The notes: generated from the sequence alone by a model not told the origin. 57,918 nt of DNA from Sporolactobacillus terrae DSM 11697 (GCF_000648615.1 NZ_JFZC01000055.1:1-57918), one strand, 5' to 3'. Positions 8,494 through 18,206 are shown, counted from the first letter of the stretch. Numbers and translations: made by a program.

Positions 8494-9975
8494 TTGACAG
8501 AAGAAGTCAGGGTACGCTATGCGCCGAGTCCGACAGGCTTTCTGCATATCGGAAATGCGCGTACCGCAATTTTTAATTATCTTTTTGCACGCCATGCCGG
8601 CGGCAAATTTATTATTCGTATTGAAGACACCGACCAAAAACGTAACGTTGAGGGCGGGGAAGAAAGTCAGCTTAACTATTTGAAGTGGCTTGGCCTTGAA
8701 TGGGATGAAAGTGTCGATGTCGGCGGAGCATACGGACCTTACCGCCAAATGGAACGTCTCGATATCTATAAAAAGTATTACGAACAGCTTCTCGAAAAAG
8801 GACTTGCTTACAAGTGCTACTGCACGCCTGAGGAATTGAAGGCGGAACGCGAAGAACAGATGGCAAGCGGGCATACACCGGGCTATTCAGGAAAATGCCG
8901 TCATCTGACTCCGGAACAAATCGCACAGTACGAAGCTGAAGGCAGGAAGCCGACGATCCGTTTTCGTATTCCTGACGATCAGAAAATTGAGTTTGACGAC
9001 ATTGTCAAAGGTCATCTAGCTTTTGACTCAAATGACGTTACCGATTTTGTGATCGTCAAGCAAAATGGTGTGCCGACCTATAACTTTGCGGTCGTTATTG
9101 ACGATCACTTGATGAAGATGACGCATGTTCTTCGCGGTGAAGAACACATCTCTAATACACCGAAACAGATACTCTTGTTCCAGGCCTTTGGCTGGGAACC
9201 ACCGGTTTTCGGTCATATGACCTTGATCGTCAACGAAAATCATAAGAAATTGAGCAAACGCGATAACAGCATCGTTCAGTTTATCGAACAGTATAAGAAT
9301 CTTGGCTTCCTTCCGGAGGCATTGTTCAACTTCATCACTTTGCTCGGCTGGTCGCCAAAGGGCGAAGAAGAACTATTCTCGCGTGATGAATTTATCAAAC
9401 TGTTTGATGCCGACCGGTTAAGCAAATCGCCGGCAATGTTCGACAAGTCAAAACTTGAATGGATGAATGGGCAGTATATTAAGAAGATGTCCAAAGAAGA
9501 CTATGTTGCAATGACACTGCCGTACCTTATTGATGCAGGCTTAGTTCCTGCCAATATGACGGATGAGCAGCGCGAATGGGCGACAAAAGTTGTCCTTCTA
9601 TATCAAGAACAGCTGCACTATGGTGCAAACATTGTCAACTTGTGCGACATGTTCTTTAATCATGATCTTGTTAAAACGGATCTGACCAAGGACGAGCAGA
9701 AGATTCTTGAAGGCGAGCAAGTGAAAGATGTCCTGACGGTCTTTGACCGCGAGCTGCGTAACCTGCCGGAATGGACAGCCGAAGCGATTGCACCGAAGAT
9801 CAAAGTGACACAAAAGGAAACGAAGCAGCGCGGCTGGAAACTGTATATGCCAATTCGCGTGATTGCAACCGGGTCGCAGCATGGTCCGGAACTTCCTGAA
9901 GCGCTTGAGCTGCTCGGAAAAGAACTTGTACTCAAACGTCTGGAAACCTATCTTTCATCAGAACAGACCGTTTGA
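8494..9975 (+). CDS. gltX: glutamyl-tRNA synthetase (likely non-discriminating)
   Basis: This class I synthetase charges tRNA-Glu. In Bacillales it also charges tRNA-Gln, which GatCAB then amidates; this is family knowledge, not proven here. The protein has 493 residues. The HIGH motif appears as HLHIGN-type FLHIGNA near residues 13-19, and the KMSKS motif appears as KLSKRDNS. The CYCTPEE segment is the remnant zinc-binding region. The start is uncertain: TTG at 8494 has AAAGTGGTG 5-8 nt upstream, whereas in-frame GTG codons at 8482 and 8485 have no ribosome site. A T-box leader for the following cysteine genes begins 65 nt downstream. Confidence 0.95.
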   Translation: MTEEVRVRYAPSPTGFLHIGNARTAIFNYLFARHAGGKFIIRIEDTDQKRNVEGGEESQLNYLKWLGLEWDESVDVGGAYGPYRQMERLDIYKKYYEQLLEKGLAYKCYCTPEELKAEREEQMASGHTPGYSGKCRHLTPEQIAQYEAEGRKPTIRFRIPDDQKIEFDDIVKGHLAFDSNDVTDFVIVKQNGVPTYNFAVVIDDHLMKMTHVLRGEEHISNTPKQILLFQAFGWEPPVFGHMTLIVNENHKKLSKRDNSIVQFIEQYKNLGFLPEALFNFITLLGWSPKGEEELFSRDEFIKLFDADRLSKSPAMFDKSKLEWMNGQYIKKMSKEDYVAMTLPYLIDAGLVPANMTDEQREWATKVVLLYQEQLHYGANIVNLCDMFFNHDLVKTDLTKDEQKILEGEQVKDVLTVFDRELRNLPEWTAEAIAPKIKVTQKETKQRGWKLYMPIRVIATGSQHGPELPEALELLGKELVLKRLETYLSSEQTV

Positions 9976-10040
9976 GCTGTTCAGGCAGAAAGCCGATCCC
10001 TGAAGGAGACGTTTTTCCGCAACACGCATAATGTGTTAGT

Positions 10041-10280
10041 AAACGAACGATGACGAGGTTAAGTAGAGATCTGTGCACCCGGACAGAGAACGCGGCCATA
10101 GGCTGGAAGCCGCTCGGGAAGCAGATGATCGAATTGCCCCTCTGAGTGGATCGCTGAAACAGAAAGCAGTAGGCGAAGACGGCAGCCGCCGTTATCGGCA
10201 TAGAGTGGAGATTATCTCAAACAAAGTGGAACCGCGCCAAAGAGGCGTCTTTGTGTCGACCGGCACAAAGACGCTTTTTT
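10041..10280 (+). promoter_or_regulatory. T-box riboswitch, cysteine-specific (UGC specifier)
   Basis: This leader senses uncharged tRNA-Cys and controls cysE-cysS. Stem I begins with AACGATGACGAGG and carries the AGTA motif. The specifier loop shows GAA-T-TGC at 10131-10137, so TGC is the cysteine codon read by tRNA-Cys(GCA). The T-box sequence TGGAACCGCG is at 10227-10236. It competes with the terminator stem GCGTCTTTGTG/CACAAAGACGC (10245-10274) and its T tract. A leader at this place is known in B. subtilis. No clear promoter was found between gltX and the leader. The following 10281-10431 holds no gene. Confidence 0.95.
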
Positions 10281-10431
10281 AACACTGGTAAGAAAGTATA
10301 GAAAATAAAAGATTTAAGGAAACGAGTAAGTGCAACTAAGCCTTTGCCTTCGCCAGAGGCTTGGCAAAGCCAAGTTTTCTAATACATGAACGGTTCTGAA
10401 AGTATGGAAAGCAGCAAGGAGGCGGACATCT

Positions 10432-11088
10432 GTGCGCAGCATTATTGCAGAAGATCTGCACAATGTTTTTGACCAAGATCCGGCGGCCAGAAGCAAATGG
10501 GAAGTCATTTTAACCTACTCAGGTCTGCACGCGATCTGGACGCACCGCATCGCGCATTGGCTATGGAAGAAGAAACGTTTTTTTCTCGCCCGCGCTTTGT
10601 CGCAAGTTTCACGTTTTTTTACAGGCATTGAAATTCATCCCGGTGCGGTGATCGGCAGACGCTTTTTTATGGATCACGGCATGGGCATCGTGATTGGTGA
10701 AACGTGCGAGATCGGCGACGATGTGACGCTTTTTCAAGGGGTCACACTCGGGGGAACGGGTAAAGAAAAAGGTAAGCGCCACCCTACGATTGGAAACGAT
10801 GTTTTAATATCGGCAGGCGCGAAGGTGCTCGGCTCAATCACAATCGGCGATCATTCGAAGATTGGGGCCGGATCGGTTGTTCTGCATAATGTACCGCAGG
10901 ATTCAACGGTTGTTGGCATCCCAGGACGTGTCGTCCGGCAAAACGGCGTCAAGGTTCATCACCATGATTTAAACCACACAGATCTCCCGGATCCGGTTGC
11001 GGATAAAATGCAGCGGCTTGAGCGGCAAATAGAAGCTTTGCAAAACGAAGTTCAGAAATTAAGTGCACTGCAAAAAGAAAAGGAGTGA
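10432..11088 (+). CDS. cysE: serine O-acetyltransferase CysE
   Basis: CysE transfers acetyl from acetyl-CoA to L-serine, giving O-acetylserine, the carbon skeleton for cysteine. The 218-residue protein has a helical N-terminal part followed by a left-handed beta-helix of hexapeptide repeats (about residues 65-170: [33 protein letters not shown]). The catalytic HG-type motif is [11 protein letters not shown], and [12 protein letters not shown] is the substrate loop. A coiled, charged C-terminal tail follows. The start is GTG, 9 nt after AAGGAGG. It lies behind the cysteine T-box and ends 5 nt before the cysS start, so cysteine supply and charging share one control. Confidence 0.97.
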   Translation: MRSIIAEDLHNVFDQDPAARSKWEVILTYSGLHAIWTHRIAHWLWKKKRFFLARALSQVSRFFTGIEIHPGAVIGRRFFMDHGMGIVIGETCEIGDDVTLFQGVTLGGTGKEKGKRHPTIGNDVLISAGAKVLGSITIGDHSKIGAGSVVLHNVPQDSTVVGIPGRVVRQNGVKVHHHDLNHTDLPDPVADKMQRLERQIEALQNEVQKLSALQKEKE

Positions 11089-11093
11089 ATGAA

Positions 11094-12488
11094 ATGGGAT
11101 TAAACGTGTACAACACGCTGACAAGGAAAAAGGAACCCTTTCATCCGATTGAAGAAGGCAAAGTGCGAATGTACGTGTGCGGACCGACGGTATACAACTA
11201 TATTCATATTGGCAACGCACGCCCTGCGGTTGTTTTCGACACGGTTCGCAGGTATTTTGAGTACCGAGGGTATAAAGTGAACTATGTATCCAACTTTACC
11301 GATGTCGACGATCGGCTGATCAATGCTTCCAAAGCACGCCATCAATCGGTTCCAGAGATTGCCGAACAGTTTATCAAGGCTTACAAAGAGGACACCGGCG
11401 CGCTGAATGTGCAACCGGCAACGGTTCATCCGAGAGCAACGGAAACGATGCCGGAAATCATTGCTTTTATTAATAAACTGGTCGAATCCGGATTCGCCTA
11501 TGAATCGAACGGGGATGTCTACTTTCGGACGCGTAAGTTCAAGGAATACGGCAAACTATCACATCAATCGATTGATGACCTGAAGGCGGGCGCGCGGATT
11601 CAGATTGGTGAAGACAAGGAAGATCCGCTTGATTTTGCTTTATGGAAGGCAGCGAAGCCAGGAGAAATCAAATGGAACAGCCCATGGGGCGATGGACGGC
11701 CGGGTTGGCATATCGAATGCTCAGCGATGGTTGAAAAGTATTTAGGCGACACCATCGATATTCACGCCGGCGGGACGGATTTGACGTTCCCGCATCACGA
11801 AAATGAAATTGCACAGTCCGAGTCACTGCATCATCAAACGATGGCTCATTACTGGCTGCATAACGGGCATATTCAGATTAATCATGAGAAAATGTCGAAA
11901 TCGATTGGTAATGTGATTCTAGTTCATGATCTGATCAAAAAATTTGACCCGCAGGTTGTTCGCTTTTTCATTCTTACCGTCCAGTACCGACACCCGATTA
12001 ACTTCAGCGATGCATTGTTAAATGACGCGGTGCAGGCCTTCGGGCGCCTTAAGACCGCCCATTACAATCTGAGTCACCGATTAAACGAGAGCGAATCAGC
12101 AGCGAATGAGACGATTGTCGAAAAGTATCGGAAACCATTTATCGAAGCGATGAACGATGACTTCAACACAGCCAATGCAATTGCGGTCCTTTTTGATGCA
12201 GCACGCGACGCGAATATTGCGCTTCAGAATGAGTCGAGTACCATTGAGGAACTGCAGGCTTATCTTCAGGTATTGACAGAGCTCCCGGCTGTGCTTGGGC
12301 TGACCCTTGCAGATGATACAGACCGTATTGTTGATCGTGATGTTGAAGCGTTGATCCAGAATCGCGAGGAAGCACGCAAAAATAGAGCGTTTGACGTCGC
12401 CGATGCCATTCGTGATCAGCTGAAAGAGGCGGGAATTATTCTTGAGGATACGCCTCAGGGTGTGCGCTGGAAACGAGGTAACGTATGA
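11094..12488 (+). CDS. cysS: cysteinyl-tRNA synthetase
   Basis: This 464-residue class I synthetase attaches cysteine to tRNA-Cys. The HIGH motif is YIHIGNARP near residue 35, and the KMSKS motif is [10 protein letters not shown]. Zinc ligands are visible in [10 protein letters not shown], in WHIECSAM and in the [15 protein letters not shown] segment. The C-terminal DALR/anticodon region ends RWKRGNV. I chose the ATG at 11094, with AAAAGGAG 8 nt upstream; a GTG at 11085 lies inside that ribosome site. The stop overlaps the mrnC start (ATGA). Confidence 0.98.
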   Translation: MGLNVYNTLTRKKEPFHPIEEGKVRMYVCGPTVYNYIHIGNARPAVVFDTVRRYFEYRGYKVNYVSNFTDVDDRLINASKARHQSVPEIAEQFIKAYKEDTGALNVQPATVHPRATETMPEIIAFINKLVESGFAYESNGDVYFRTRKFKEYGKLSHQSIDDLKAGARIQIGEDKEDPLDFALWKAAKPGEIKWNSPWGDGRPGWHIECSAMVEKYLGDTIDIHAGGTDLTFPHHENEIAQSESLHHQTMAHYWLHNGHIQINHEKMSKSIGNVILVHDLIKKFDPQVVRFFILTVQYRHPINFSDALLNDAVQAFGRLKTAHYNLSHRLNESESAANETIVEKYRKPFIEAMNDDFNTANAIAVLFDAARDANIALQNESSTIEELQAYLQVLTELPAVLGLTLADDTDRIVDRDVEALIQNREEARKNRAFDVADAIRDQLKEAGIILEDTPQGVRWKRGNV

Positions 12489-12913
12489 AAGTCGGCCAGA
12501 GCAAAACAGATCCGAAACAGCTCAATAGTCTTGCCCTTGCTTATATGGGCGATGCGGTGATTGAAGTATACGTTCGCAAAATGCTGATCGATGAGTCAGG
12601 AAAAACAAAACCTCATGCGCTCCACGCTCAGGCCGTCGATTATGTATCGGCAAAAGCGCAGTGCCGGTTCTTGCATGAACTGATGGATGAAGGTTTTCTT
12701 ATGGATGACGAATGCAATACGGTGCGACGCGGGCGCAATGCGAAATCACATTCAGTGCCAAGAAATACGGATGTCCAAACGTATAATTTCAGTACCGGAT
12801 TCGAAGCGCTGATCGGCACGTTGTTCCTGGAGGGCAAACAAGAGCGGATTGACGCGATTATGGGAAAAATGTTTGAATATCATCCGGTCGAAGGGAGCGG
12901 TCAAAATGAGTGA
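12485..12913 (+). CDS. mrnC: Mini-ribonuclease III (MrnC)
   Basis: MrnC is a dimeric RNase III-fold nuclease without a double-stranded RNA-binding domain. It matures 23S rRNA ends in Bacillales. The 142-residue protein shows the RNase III signature [16 protein letters not shown] (residues 16-31, with the catalytic aspartate) and the second acidic site in [12 protein letters not shown]. It starts at ATG overlapping the cysS stop by 4 nt and overlaps rlmB by 8 nt, so cysS, mrnC and rlmB are translationally coupled. Confidence 0.96.
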   Translation: MKVGQSKTDPKQLNSLALAYMGDAVIEVYVRKMLIDESGKTKPHALHAQAVDYVSAKAQCRFLHELMDEGFLMDDECNTVRRGRNAKSHSVPRNTDVQTYNFSTGFEALIGTLFLEGKQERIDAIMGKMFEYHPVEGSGQNE

Positions 12914-13643
12914 CGAATGGATTATTGGACGTCACCCGGTTTCAGAAGCAGTTCGATCGGGTAGAGAGATAAATAAAGTATGGCTGAATAAAGAAGGACG
13001 GGGACTTGGTGATTTGCTGGATTTAATCAAATCACGCGGCATTGCCTTTCAGTTTGTCCCGAAAAAGAAACTGGATCAGCTATCGAAATCGACGCAGCAT
13101 CAGGGGGTTGTCGCTTCAATTGCCGCCTACCGATATGCAGAGATTGATGACTTGTTTGCGCTGGCGAAACGTCGCGGGGAACAGCCTTTTTTCATGATGT
13201 TGGATAATGTTGAAGATCCGCATAACCTCGGATCGATTTTGCGAACGGCCGATGCCGCTGGATGTCATGGAATTATTATTCCAAAACGACGTTCCGTTGG
13301 GTTAACGTCTGTGGTGGCTAAAGCATCAACCGGAGCGATCGAATATGTACCGGTTGCGCGCGTGGCGAACCTAGCCAGCACGATCGATGCATTGAAGAAG
13401 CAAGGCGTCTGGTTTGCTGGAACGGCAGCCGATGGAAGCGAAGATTACCGTTCGGCAGATTTCACGATGCCGCTGTGTCTTGTGATCGGAAATGAAGGAG
13501 CAGGAATGTCGCAGCTTATACGCAAGAAATGCGATTTTCTGATCCGCCTTCCGATGAAGGGCAAGGTGACTTCGCTGAATGCGTCTGTTGCTGCCAGCTT
13601 GCTCATGTACGAGGTGCTTCGACGCCGCGAAAAGCAAGGATGA
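12906..13643 (+). CDS. rlmB: 23S rRNA 2'-O-methyltransferase, TrmH/RlmB (SpoU) family
   Basis: This is a SPOUT-class methyltransferase (245 residues) that uses S-adenosylmethionine to methylate a ribose in 23S rRNA. Domains are an N-terminal L30e-like RNA-binding segment (residues 5-75, IIGRHPVSEAV) and the knotted catalytic part with motif 1 DNVEDPHNLGSILRTADAAG, motif 2 LVIGNEGAGMS and motif 3 RLPMKGKVTSLNASVA. The start ATG at 12906 overlaps mrnC and has GGAG upstream; a longer frame from 12849 has no ribosome site. In B. subtilis this gene was called yacO. Confidence 0.95.
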   Translation: MSDEWIIGRHPVSEAVRSGREINKVWLNKEGRGLGDLLDLIKSRGIAFQFVPKKKLDQLSKSTQHQGVVASIAAYRYAEIDDLFALAKRRGEQPFFMMLDNVEDPHNLGSILRTADAAGCHGIIIPKRRSVGLTSVVAKASTGAIEYVPVARVANLASTIDALKKQGVWFAGTAADGSEDYRSADFTMPLCLVIGNEGAGMSQLIRKKCDFLIRLPMKGKVTSLNASVAASLLMYEVLRRREKQG

Positions 13644-13649
13644 CGTGCC

Positions 13650-14156
13650 ATGAAAGATATTCTGATTGTCGACGGCTACAACGTTATCGGTGCCTGGACT
13701 GAGCTGAAACAACTTCAAAAGGATGACTTTGAGTGTGCACGCGATATGCTGATCGATAAGCTGTCGGAGTATCAATCGGTCACCGGATGGCAGGTCATAC
13801 TGATTTTTGATGCCTATCTGCTTCCTGGTAAGGAAACAAAAACCAAGAAGTCCAAGATCGATGTCATCTACACCAAAAAGAGCGAGAAGGCCGATCAAAA
13901 GATTGAGGGGCTGATTAAAAAACTGCAAAATGTGAAGACACGTATTCATGTCGCAACCTCCGATATGGCCGAACAGTGGGCGGTTTTTTCACAAGGAGCC
14001 CTGCGAAAACCGTCACGAGAACTGATTGAGGAAATCCGCCAAATTGAGCGGCAAATAAAGAAAAGCACAAGCAATGAACGCAAAGCGTCGATCACGAAAA
14101 TTTATCTTGATGAGGCGACGCGTAAAAAATTGGAACAAATGCGCAGAGGTTTTTGA
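13650..14156 (+). CDS. yacP: NYN-domain endoribonuclease YacP (Rae1-like)
   Basis: This 168-residue protein has a NYN (PIN-like) nuclease fold, with the N-terminal ILIVDGYNVIGAW and further acidic residues (LIFDAY, TSDMAEQ). B. subtilis YacP/Rae1 enters the ribosomal A site and cuts mRNA in a translation-dependent way. That function is inferred from family and position. The start ATG is 6 nt after rlmB. The lysine-rich C-terminal half fits ribosome or RNA contact. The next gene, sigH, has its own promoter. Confidence 0.92.
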   Translation: MKDILIVDGYNVIGAWTELKQLQKDDFECARDMLIDKLSEYQSVTGWQVILIFDAYLLPGKETKTKKSKIDVIYTKKSEKADQKIEGLIKKLQNVKTRIHVATSDMAEQWAVFSQGALRKPSRELIEEIRQIERQIKKSTSNERKASITKIYLDEATRKKLEQMRRGF

Positions 14157-14162
14157 AAATGA

Positions 14163-14192
14163 TTGACGATTTTGAAAATTATAATGTATAAT
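14163..14192 (+). promoter_or_regulatory. sigH promoter (sigma-A type)
   Basis: TTGACG (14163-14168), 18 nt, TATAAT (14187-14192). It lies between the yacP stop and sigH, with a leader of about 35 nt and an AT-rich spacer in which AbrB might bind, as it does upstream of B. subtilis sigH (inference). Confidence 0.8.
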
Positions 14193-14234
14193 GTTCACAC
14201 AACAAAAGGCATCTAGTGCTCGGGGGGTTTAAAG

Positions 14235-14882
14235 ATGATTGATAATCCGGTTAAGGCAAATGTAGCTTTTGTTTCACAAAAAGACACGGAACTATTGAAA
14301 GCGATTCAAGAGGGAAATAACCAAGCCTTGGAGTATCTCATTTTTAAATATAAAAACTTTGTGCGCGCAAAAGCGAAGGCCTATTTCCTCGTTGGCGCAG
14401 ATCGGGAAGACATTATTCAGGAAGGCATGATCGGTCTTTTTAAAGCGATTCGCGACTATCGCGGGGACAAGCTGGCTTCGTTTAAGGCGTTTGCAGAACT
14501 ATGCATCACGCGCCAGATGATTACGGCGGTTAAGACAGCGACGCGTCAAAAGCATATTCCATTAAACTCATACATTTCGCTCGATAAACCGATTTATGAT
14601 GAGGAATCGGAACGAACGCTGATGGATGTGGTGTGCGAATCAAAGATGAACAATCCCGAACAGATGCTGATTAGCCGCGAAGAGTGCGACGATATCGAAG
14701 AGAAACTGTCTCAAGTACTCAGTGACTTGGAGCGCAAAGTACTCCGGCAGTATTTGGACGGCAGAACCTATCAGGAAATTTCTGTTGACTTGAAACGCCA
14801 TGTGAAGTCGATCGACAATGCGCTGCAGCGTGTGAAACGGAAATTAGAACACTGCATGCATGTGGAAGAATTCAGTATTTGA
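14235..14882 (+). CDS. sigH: RNA polymerase sigma-H factor (Spo0H)
   Basis: SigH is a sigma-70-class factor (215 residues) that directs transcription at entry into sporulation and in competence. Region 2 spans about residues 35-110, with core-binding and -10 recognition helices (FVRAKAKAYFLVGADREDIIQEGMIGL is the signature area). Region 4 lies at about 160-205, with the -35 helix-turn-helix (YLDGRTYQEISVDLKRHVKSIDNAL area). The start ATG has GGGGGG about 7 nt upstream. A sigma-A promoter precedes it and a terminator follows at 14961, so it is a single-gene unit. The rpmGB gene that usually follows is absent. Confidence 0.97.
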   Translation: MIDNPVKANVAFVSQKDTELLKAIQEGNNQALEYLIFKYKNFVRAKAKAYFLVGADREDIIQEGMIGLFKAIRDYRGDKLASFKAFAELCITRQMITAVKTATRQKHIPLNSYISLDKPIYDEESERTLMDVVCESKMNNPEQMLISREECDDIEEKLSQVLSDLERKVLRQYLDGRTYQEISVDLKRHVKSIDNALQRVKRKLEHCMHVEEFSI

Positions 14883-14960
14883 GAAGTGTCTCCGAATCGA
14901 TGCGCTTGTTGACATGCTATTGTTACTTGTGATAAGTTTGGAGAGTATATGAAGAACGTC

Positions 14961-14993
14961 AAGAGAGGCGGTTTCACGCCTTTCTTTCTTTTA
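14961..14993 (+). terminator. sigH terminator
   Basis: A 10-bp stem, AAGAGAGGCG with CGCCTTTCTT, has loop GTTTCA and is followed by a T-rich stretch. The remaining 14994-15194 before secE holds no coding frame I can support. In particular, the small L33 gene (rpmGB) found here in B. subtilis is missing, and no clear secE promoter was recognised. Confidence 0.75.
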
Positions 14994-15194
14994 CTTGCAG
15001 AAAAGTAGACATCTTCTCCGGGCAGGCGAGAGTCGGAGTGAGCGTGCCTGTCCCGGTCCCGCACCCTTAAGAATAGTTTAGAAAAGCATATCCGGGCTTA
15101 TGACATGTTAGTTATCCGCATCTGGTACTGGACTTGCAAGACATATACAAAATGACGGACACCGAAATAATTTTGATAAGCGGAGGTAGCACCT

Positions 15195-15392
15195 ATGGCG
15201 GGCATGATTAAGGGAACTGGAAAGTTTTTCCGAGACATTGTCGTTGAATCGAAAAAAGTCACTTGGCCGACAGGAAAAGAATTGTTGAAATACACGGTTA
15301 CTGTAATTATTACCGTTGTTTTTCTGGCGCTCTTTTTCGTTGTTGTTGATCTTGGAATTTCTGAGCTTCTGCGCGTGATAACAAATCAATGA
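15195..15392 (+). CDS. secE: preprotein translocase subunit SecE
   Basis: SecE is the single-spanning small subunit of the SecYEG channel that clamps SecY. The 65-residue protein has the amphipathic helix with the family motif ESKKVTWPTGKELL (residues 18-31), followed by one transmembrane helix (about residues 33-55). The start ATG follows GGAGGT by 8 nt. It lies directly before nusG, as in nearly all bacteria. Confidence 0.97.
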   Translation: MAGMIKGTGKFFRDIVVESKKVTWPTGKELLKYTVTVIITVVFLALFFVVVDLGISELLRVITNQ

Positions 15393-15444
15393 TTGACTCT
15401 TGCGGGTAAACCGCGGGAGGCTGGTCATTTGGAGGAAGAACGAT

Positions 15445-15981
15445 ATGGAGAAGAACTGGTATGTAGTTCACACATACTCGGGTTATGAAAACAAAGTAAA
15501 AACGAACCTTGAAAAAAGGGTAGAAACAATGGGGATGACGGATAAAATTTTCCGCATCCTTGTACCGATGGAAGAAGAAACCGAAGTGAAGAACGGTCAG
15601 AAAAAGACCGCAATGAAAAAAGTATTCCCAGGCTATGTGCTGGCTGAAATGGTGATGACAGACGACTCCTGGTATGTTGTACGCAATACACCGGGCGTCA
15701 CCGGGTTTGTCGGCTCAACCGGCGCTGGATCAAAACCGATTCCGCTGCTTCCCGAAGAAGTCGATGCCATTCTGAAACAGATGGGACTCAAAGAGAAGCC
15801 GGCTAATGTTGACTTTGAAATTAAAGAACAAGTCAAAGTCAAGGAAGGGCCGTTTGCCGATTTTGTCGGAAGCATTGAGAACATTGACGAAGAGAAAAGT
15901 AAGCTGAAAGTACATGTGAATATGTTTGGCCGGGAAACCCCGCTCGAATTGGATTTTGACCAAGTGTCGAAACTCGACTAA
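15445..15981 (+). CDS. nusG: transcription elongation/antitermination factor NusG
   Basis: NusG binds the RNA polymerase clamp and links it to Rho or to the ribosome. In Bacillus it also promotes pausing. The protein has 178 residues. The NGN domain lies at residues 1-115 (WYVVHTYSGYENKVK, then FPGYVLAEM and NTPGVTGFVG), and the C-terminal KOW domain at about 125-178 (VKVKEGPFADFVGSI). The start ATG at 15445 has GGAGG 8 nt upstream; an upstream ATG frame from 15400 has no ribosome site. A new promoter for rplK follows. Confidence 0.97.
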   Translation: MEKNWYVVHTYSGYENKVKTNLEKRVETMGMTDKIFRILVPMEEETEVKNGQKKTAMKKVFPGYVLAEMVMTDDSWYVVRNTPGVTGFVGSTGAGSKPIPLLPEEVDAILKQMGLKEKPANVDFEIKEQVKVKEGPFADFVGSIENIDEEKSKLKVHVNMFGRETPLELDFDQVSKLD

Positions 15982-16014
15982 GGCTGTACTCCTTAAAATA
16001 CAACCGATCAAACC

Positions 16015-16043
16015 TTGCAATTTATGCTTGCCGATTGTATAAT
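16015..16043 (+). promoter_or_regulatory. rplK-rplA promoter and leader
   Basis: TTGCAA (16015-16020), 17 nt, TATAAT (16038-16043), a strong sigma-A promoter 126 nt before rplK. The leader contains GTGGGAGGGG-CAGA-CCCGTACCAC (about 16118-16142), whose pairing resembles the L1-binding hairpin of rRNA. Autogenous control by L1 is plausible but is inference. Confidence 0.88.
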
Positions 16044-16168
16044 CTTGATGTTTGTATGATTTTATCCAATCTCACCAAAGCAACACATGAAGTGCAAGAA
16101 GCCATAGAGGCAGTGTATGAGTGGGAGGGGCAGACCCGTACCACAAATCGTTATAGGGAGGTGCTCTC

Positions 16169-16594
16169 ATGGCAAAGAAAGTAGTCAAGCTAGTGAAACT
16201 GCAAATTCCAGCAGGTAAAGCAAATCCGGCTCCGCCAGTTGGTCCTGCACTGGGCCAGGCGGGCGTTAACATTATGGGCTTTTGTAAGGAATTCAACGCT
16301 CGGACATCGGACCAAGCAGGTCTGATCATCCCAGTTGAAATCACCGTTTTCGAAGATCGTTCGTTTACGTTCATCACGAAAACACCGCCGGCAGCCGTTC
16401 TTCTGAAGAAGGAAACCGGCATCGAATCCGGTTCAGGCGAACCGAATACGAAAAAGGTTGCGACAATCAAACGCGACAAAGTCCGCGCGATTGCCGAACT
16501 GAAAATGCCTGATCTGAACGCGGCAGATGTTGAAGCTGCAATGCGTATGGTTGAAGGAACCGCACGCAGCATGGGCATCGTTGTCGAAGACTGA
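16169..16594 (+). CDS. rplK: 50S ribosomal protein L11
   Basis: L11 (141 residues) binds helices 43-44 of 23S rRNA at the GTPase-associated centre and is needed for RelA activation and factor function. It shows the N-terminal flexible domain with the proline-rich [16 protein letters not shown] segment (residues 20-35) and the C-terminal rRNA-binding domain ([13 protein letters not shown] onward). The start ATG lies 6 nt after GGGAGGTG. It forms a two-gene unit with rplA. A hairpin at 16604-16634 lies between them. Confidence 0.98.
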   Translation: MAKKVVKLVKLQIPAGKANPAPPVGPALGQAGVNIMGFCKEFNARTSDQAGLIIPVEITVFEDRSFTFITKTPPAAVLLKKETGIESGSGEPNTKKVATIKRDKVRAIAELKMPDLNAADVEAAMRMVEGTARSMGIVVED

Positions 16595-16603
16595 TCGTGT
16601 GCC

Positions 16604-16640
16604 GCACGGATAAAACGTATGCTTTATCCTGTGCGTTTTG
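16604..16640 (+). terminator. rplK-rplA intergenic hairpin, possible attenuator
   Basis: GCACGGATAAA pairs with TTTATCCTGTGC (one bulged T), followed by GTTTTGGTTTTT. It may be a partial terminator or a transcript-processing site that adjusts the L11 to L1 ratio. Confidence 0.45.
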
Positions 16641-16698
16641 GTTTTTGGTTGGTGGGAGGTCATATGCAAACCGTTAATACCACGAAGGAGGATTTCAA

Positions 16699-17391
16699 AT
16701 GGCTAAAAGAGGTAAAAAGTATCAAGAACAAGCTAAAGCTGTTGATCGCACAAAAGCGTACGCGATTGATGAAGCAGTCGGCTTGGTAAAGAAGATTGCT
16801 TCTGCTGGTTTCGACGAATCCGTTGATGTTGCGGTCCGTTTAGGCGTCGACACTCGGAAGAATGATCAGCAGGTTCGCGGTGCGGTGGTACTGCCGAACG
16901 GAACAGGTAAAACGCAACGCGTACTCGTTTTTGCTAAAGGTGAAAAAGCAAAGGAAGCAGAAGCTGCCGGAGCAGATTACGTTGGCGAAACAGAATACGT
17001 TGAAAAAATTAACGAAGGCTGGTTCGACTTTGATGTTGTGGTCGCAACGCCGGATATGATGGCTCAAGTTGGCCGTCTCGGACGTGTTCTCGGACCTAAA
17101 GGCCTGATGCCGAACCCGAAGACCGGTACGGTAACTTTTGATGTTGAAAAAGCAGTTAAAGAAATCAAAGCCGGTAAAGTAGAATACCGTGCACAAAAAG
17201 ACGGAAACGTTCATGTGCCGATCGGTAAGGTTTCTTTTGACGATCAGAAACTGGTTGAAAACTTTAAAGTGTTGATCGAAACACTGCTCAAAGTGAAACC
17301 AGCTGCAGCAAAAGGTACGTACATGAAGAACATTGCCATTTCTTCAACGATGGGACCTGGCGTCAAAGTATCGCTTGCTTCCGTAAAATAA
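16699..17391 (+). CDS. rplA: 50S ribosomal protein L1
   Basis: L1 (230 residues) forms the mobile L1 stalk that guides deacylated tRNA from the E site, and it commonly represses its own operon. The family signature [12 protein letters not shown] lies near residues 135-146. The N-terminal [16 protein letters not shown] and the two-domain layout are typical. The start ATG follows AAGGAGG. The gene ends before an independent promoter for rplJ. Confidence 0.98.
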   Translation: MAKRGKKYQEQAKAVDRTKAYAIDEAVGLVKKIASAGFDESVDVAVRLGVDTRKNDQQVRGAVVLPNGTGKTQRVLVFAKGEKAKEAEAAGADYVGETEYVEKINEGWFDFDVVVATPDMMAQVGRLGRVLGPKGLMPNPKTGTVTFDVEKAVKEIKAGKVEYRAQKDGNVHVPIGKVSFDDQKLVENFKVLIETLLKVKPAAAKGTYMKNIAISSTMGPGVKVSLASVK

Positions 17392-17416
17392 TAACACAAA
17401 TGGATGAGGATCTGAG

Positions 17417-17445
17417 TTGACATACTGTTTCAAACTCAGTATAAT
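17417..17445 (+). promoter_or_regulatory. rplJ-rplL promoter
   Basis: TTGACA (17417-17422), 17 nt, TATAAT (17440-17445), a perfect sigma-A consensus promoter. It drives a leader of about 210 nt before rplJ. Confidence 0.95.
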
Positions 17446-17454
17446 GATTCATGT

Positions 17455-17657
17455 TGTGAATTGAATGATTAGCCGTAGACAGCAGGGGCATAGTTTATGC
17501 TTAATGAAAACCCAGCCGAGGTTTAGCAAATTCTTGATAACTAATCGGTTTGATAGATTAAGCCCTCGACTCTTCGGATTCGAGGGCTTTTTGATAGACC
17601 TAGATTTTGGGATGATAACTGATACGGATAAATAACGAAAGAGGAGGTGCCCAAGAC
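17455..17657 (+). promoter_or_regulatory. L10-type ribosomal leader with attenuator
   Basis: The long leader matches the arrangement of the Firmicute L10 leader: a structured region (AGCAGGGGCATAG to CCCAGCCGAGG) thought to bind the L10(L12)4 complex. It is followed by a terminator stem AGCCCTCGA/TCGAGGGCT (17561-17588) with a short T run, then the rplJ ribosome site. Binding of surplus L10-L12 would favour termination. The assignment rests on position and motif resemblance. Confidence 0.7.
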
Positions 17658-18161
17658 ATGAGCAACCAAAAAATCTTGGATCAAAAGAAATTGGTCGTTG
17701 ATGAAATTGCTGCAAAGCTTAAAGATAGCGTTGCAACGATTGCTGTCAATTACCGTGGCCTTTCTGTTGCTGAAGTTACTGAATTGCGCAAGCAACTGCG
17801 TGAAGCAGGCGTTGAATACAAAGTGTACAAAAATACATTTGCACGCCGCGCAACGGAAATTGCCGGCTTGACCGATCTTGATGATGCTTTGACCGGCCCG
17901 ACTGCTATTTCGTTCAGCAAAGATGACGTCATTGCTCCGGCAAAAGTATTGTACAACTTTGCTAAAGAACATGAAGCACTCGAAATCAAAGCAGGTGTCA
18001 TCGAAGGCAAACTGACGTCGCTAGACGAAATCAAGGCGCTGGCAGAACTGCCGTCCAGAGAAGGACTTCTCTCGATGCTGGCAAATGTTCTGCAGGCTCC
18101 AATCCGCAACTTCGCTTTGGGTGTCAAAGCCGTTGCCGAACAAAAAGAACAAGAAGCGTAA
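17658..18161 (+). CDS. rplJ: 50S ribosomal protein L10
   Basis: L10 (167 residues) forms the base of the ribosomal stalk and carries the L7/L12 dimers on its C-terminal helix. The N-terminal globular part contains the rRNA-binding [20 protein letters not shown] area, and the C-terminal helix ([15 protein letters not shown]) is the L12-binding tail. The start ATG lies 8 nt after GGAGGTG. rplL follows after 45 nt. Confidence 0.98.
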   Translation: MSNQKILDQKKLVVDEIAAKLKDSVATIAVNYRGLSVAEVTELRKQLREAGVEYKVYKNTFARRATEIAGLTDLDDALTGPTAISFSKDDVIAPAKVLYNFAKEHEALEIKAGVIEGKLTSLDEIKALAELPSREGLLSMLANVLQAPIRNFALGVKAVAEQKEQEA

Positions 18162-18206
18162 GCTGATTGACTACTACAAACCGAATTATAAGGAGGAACA
18201 TATACA

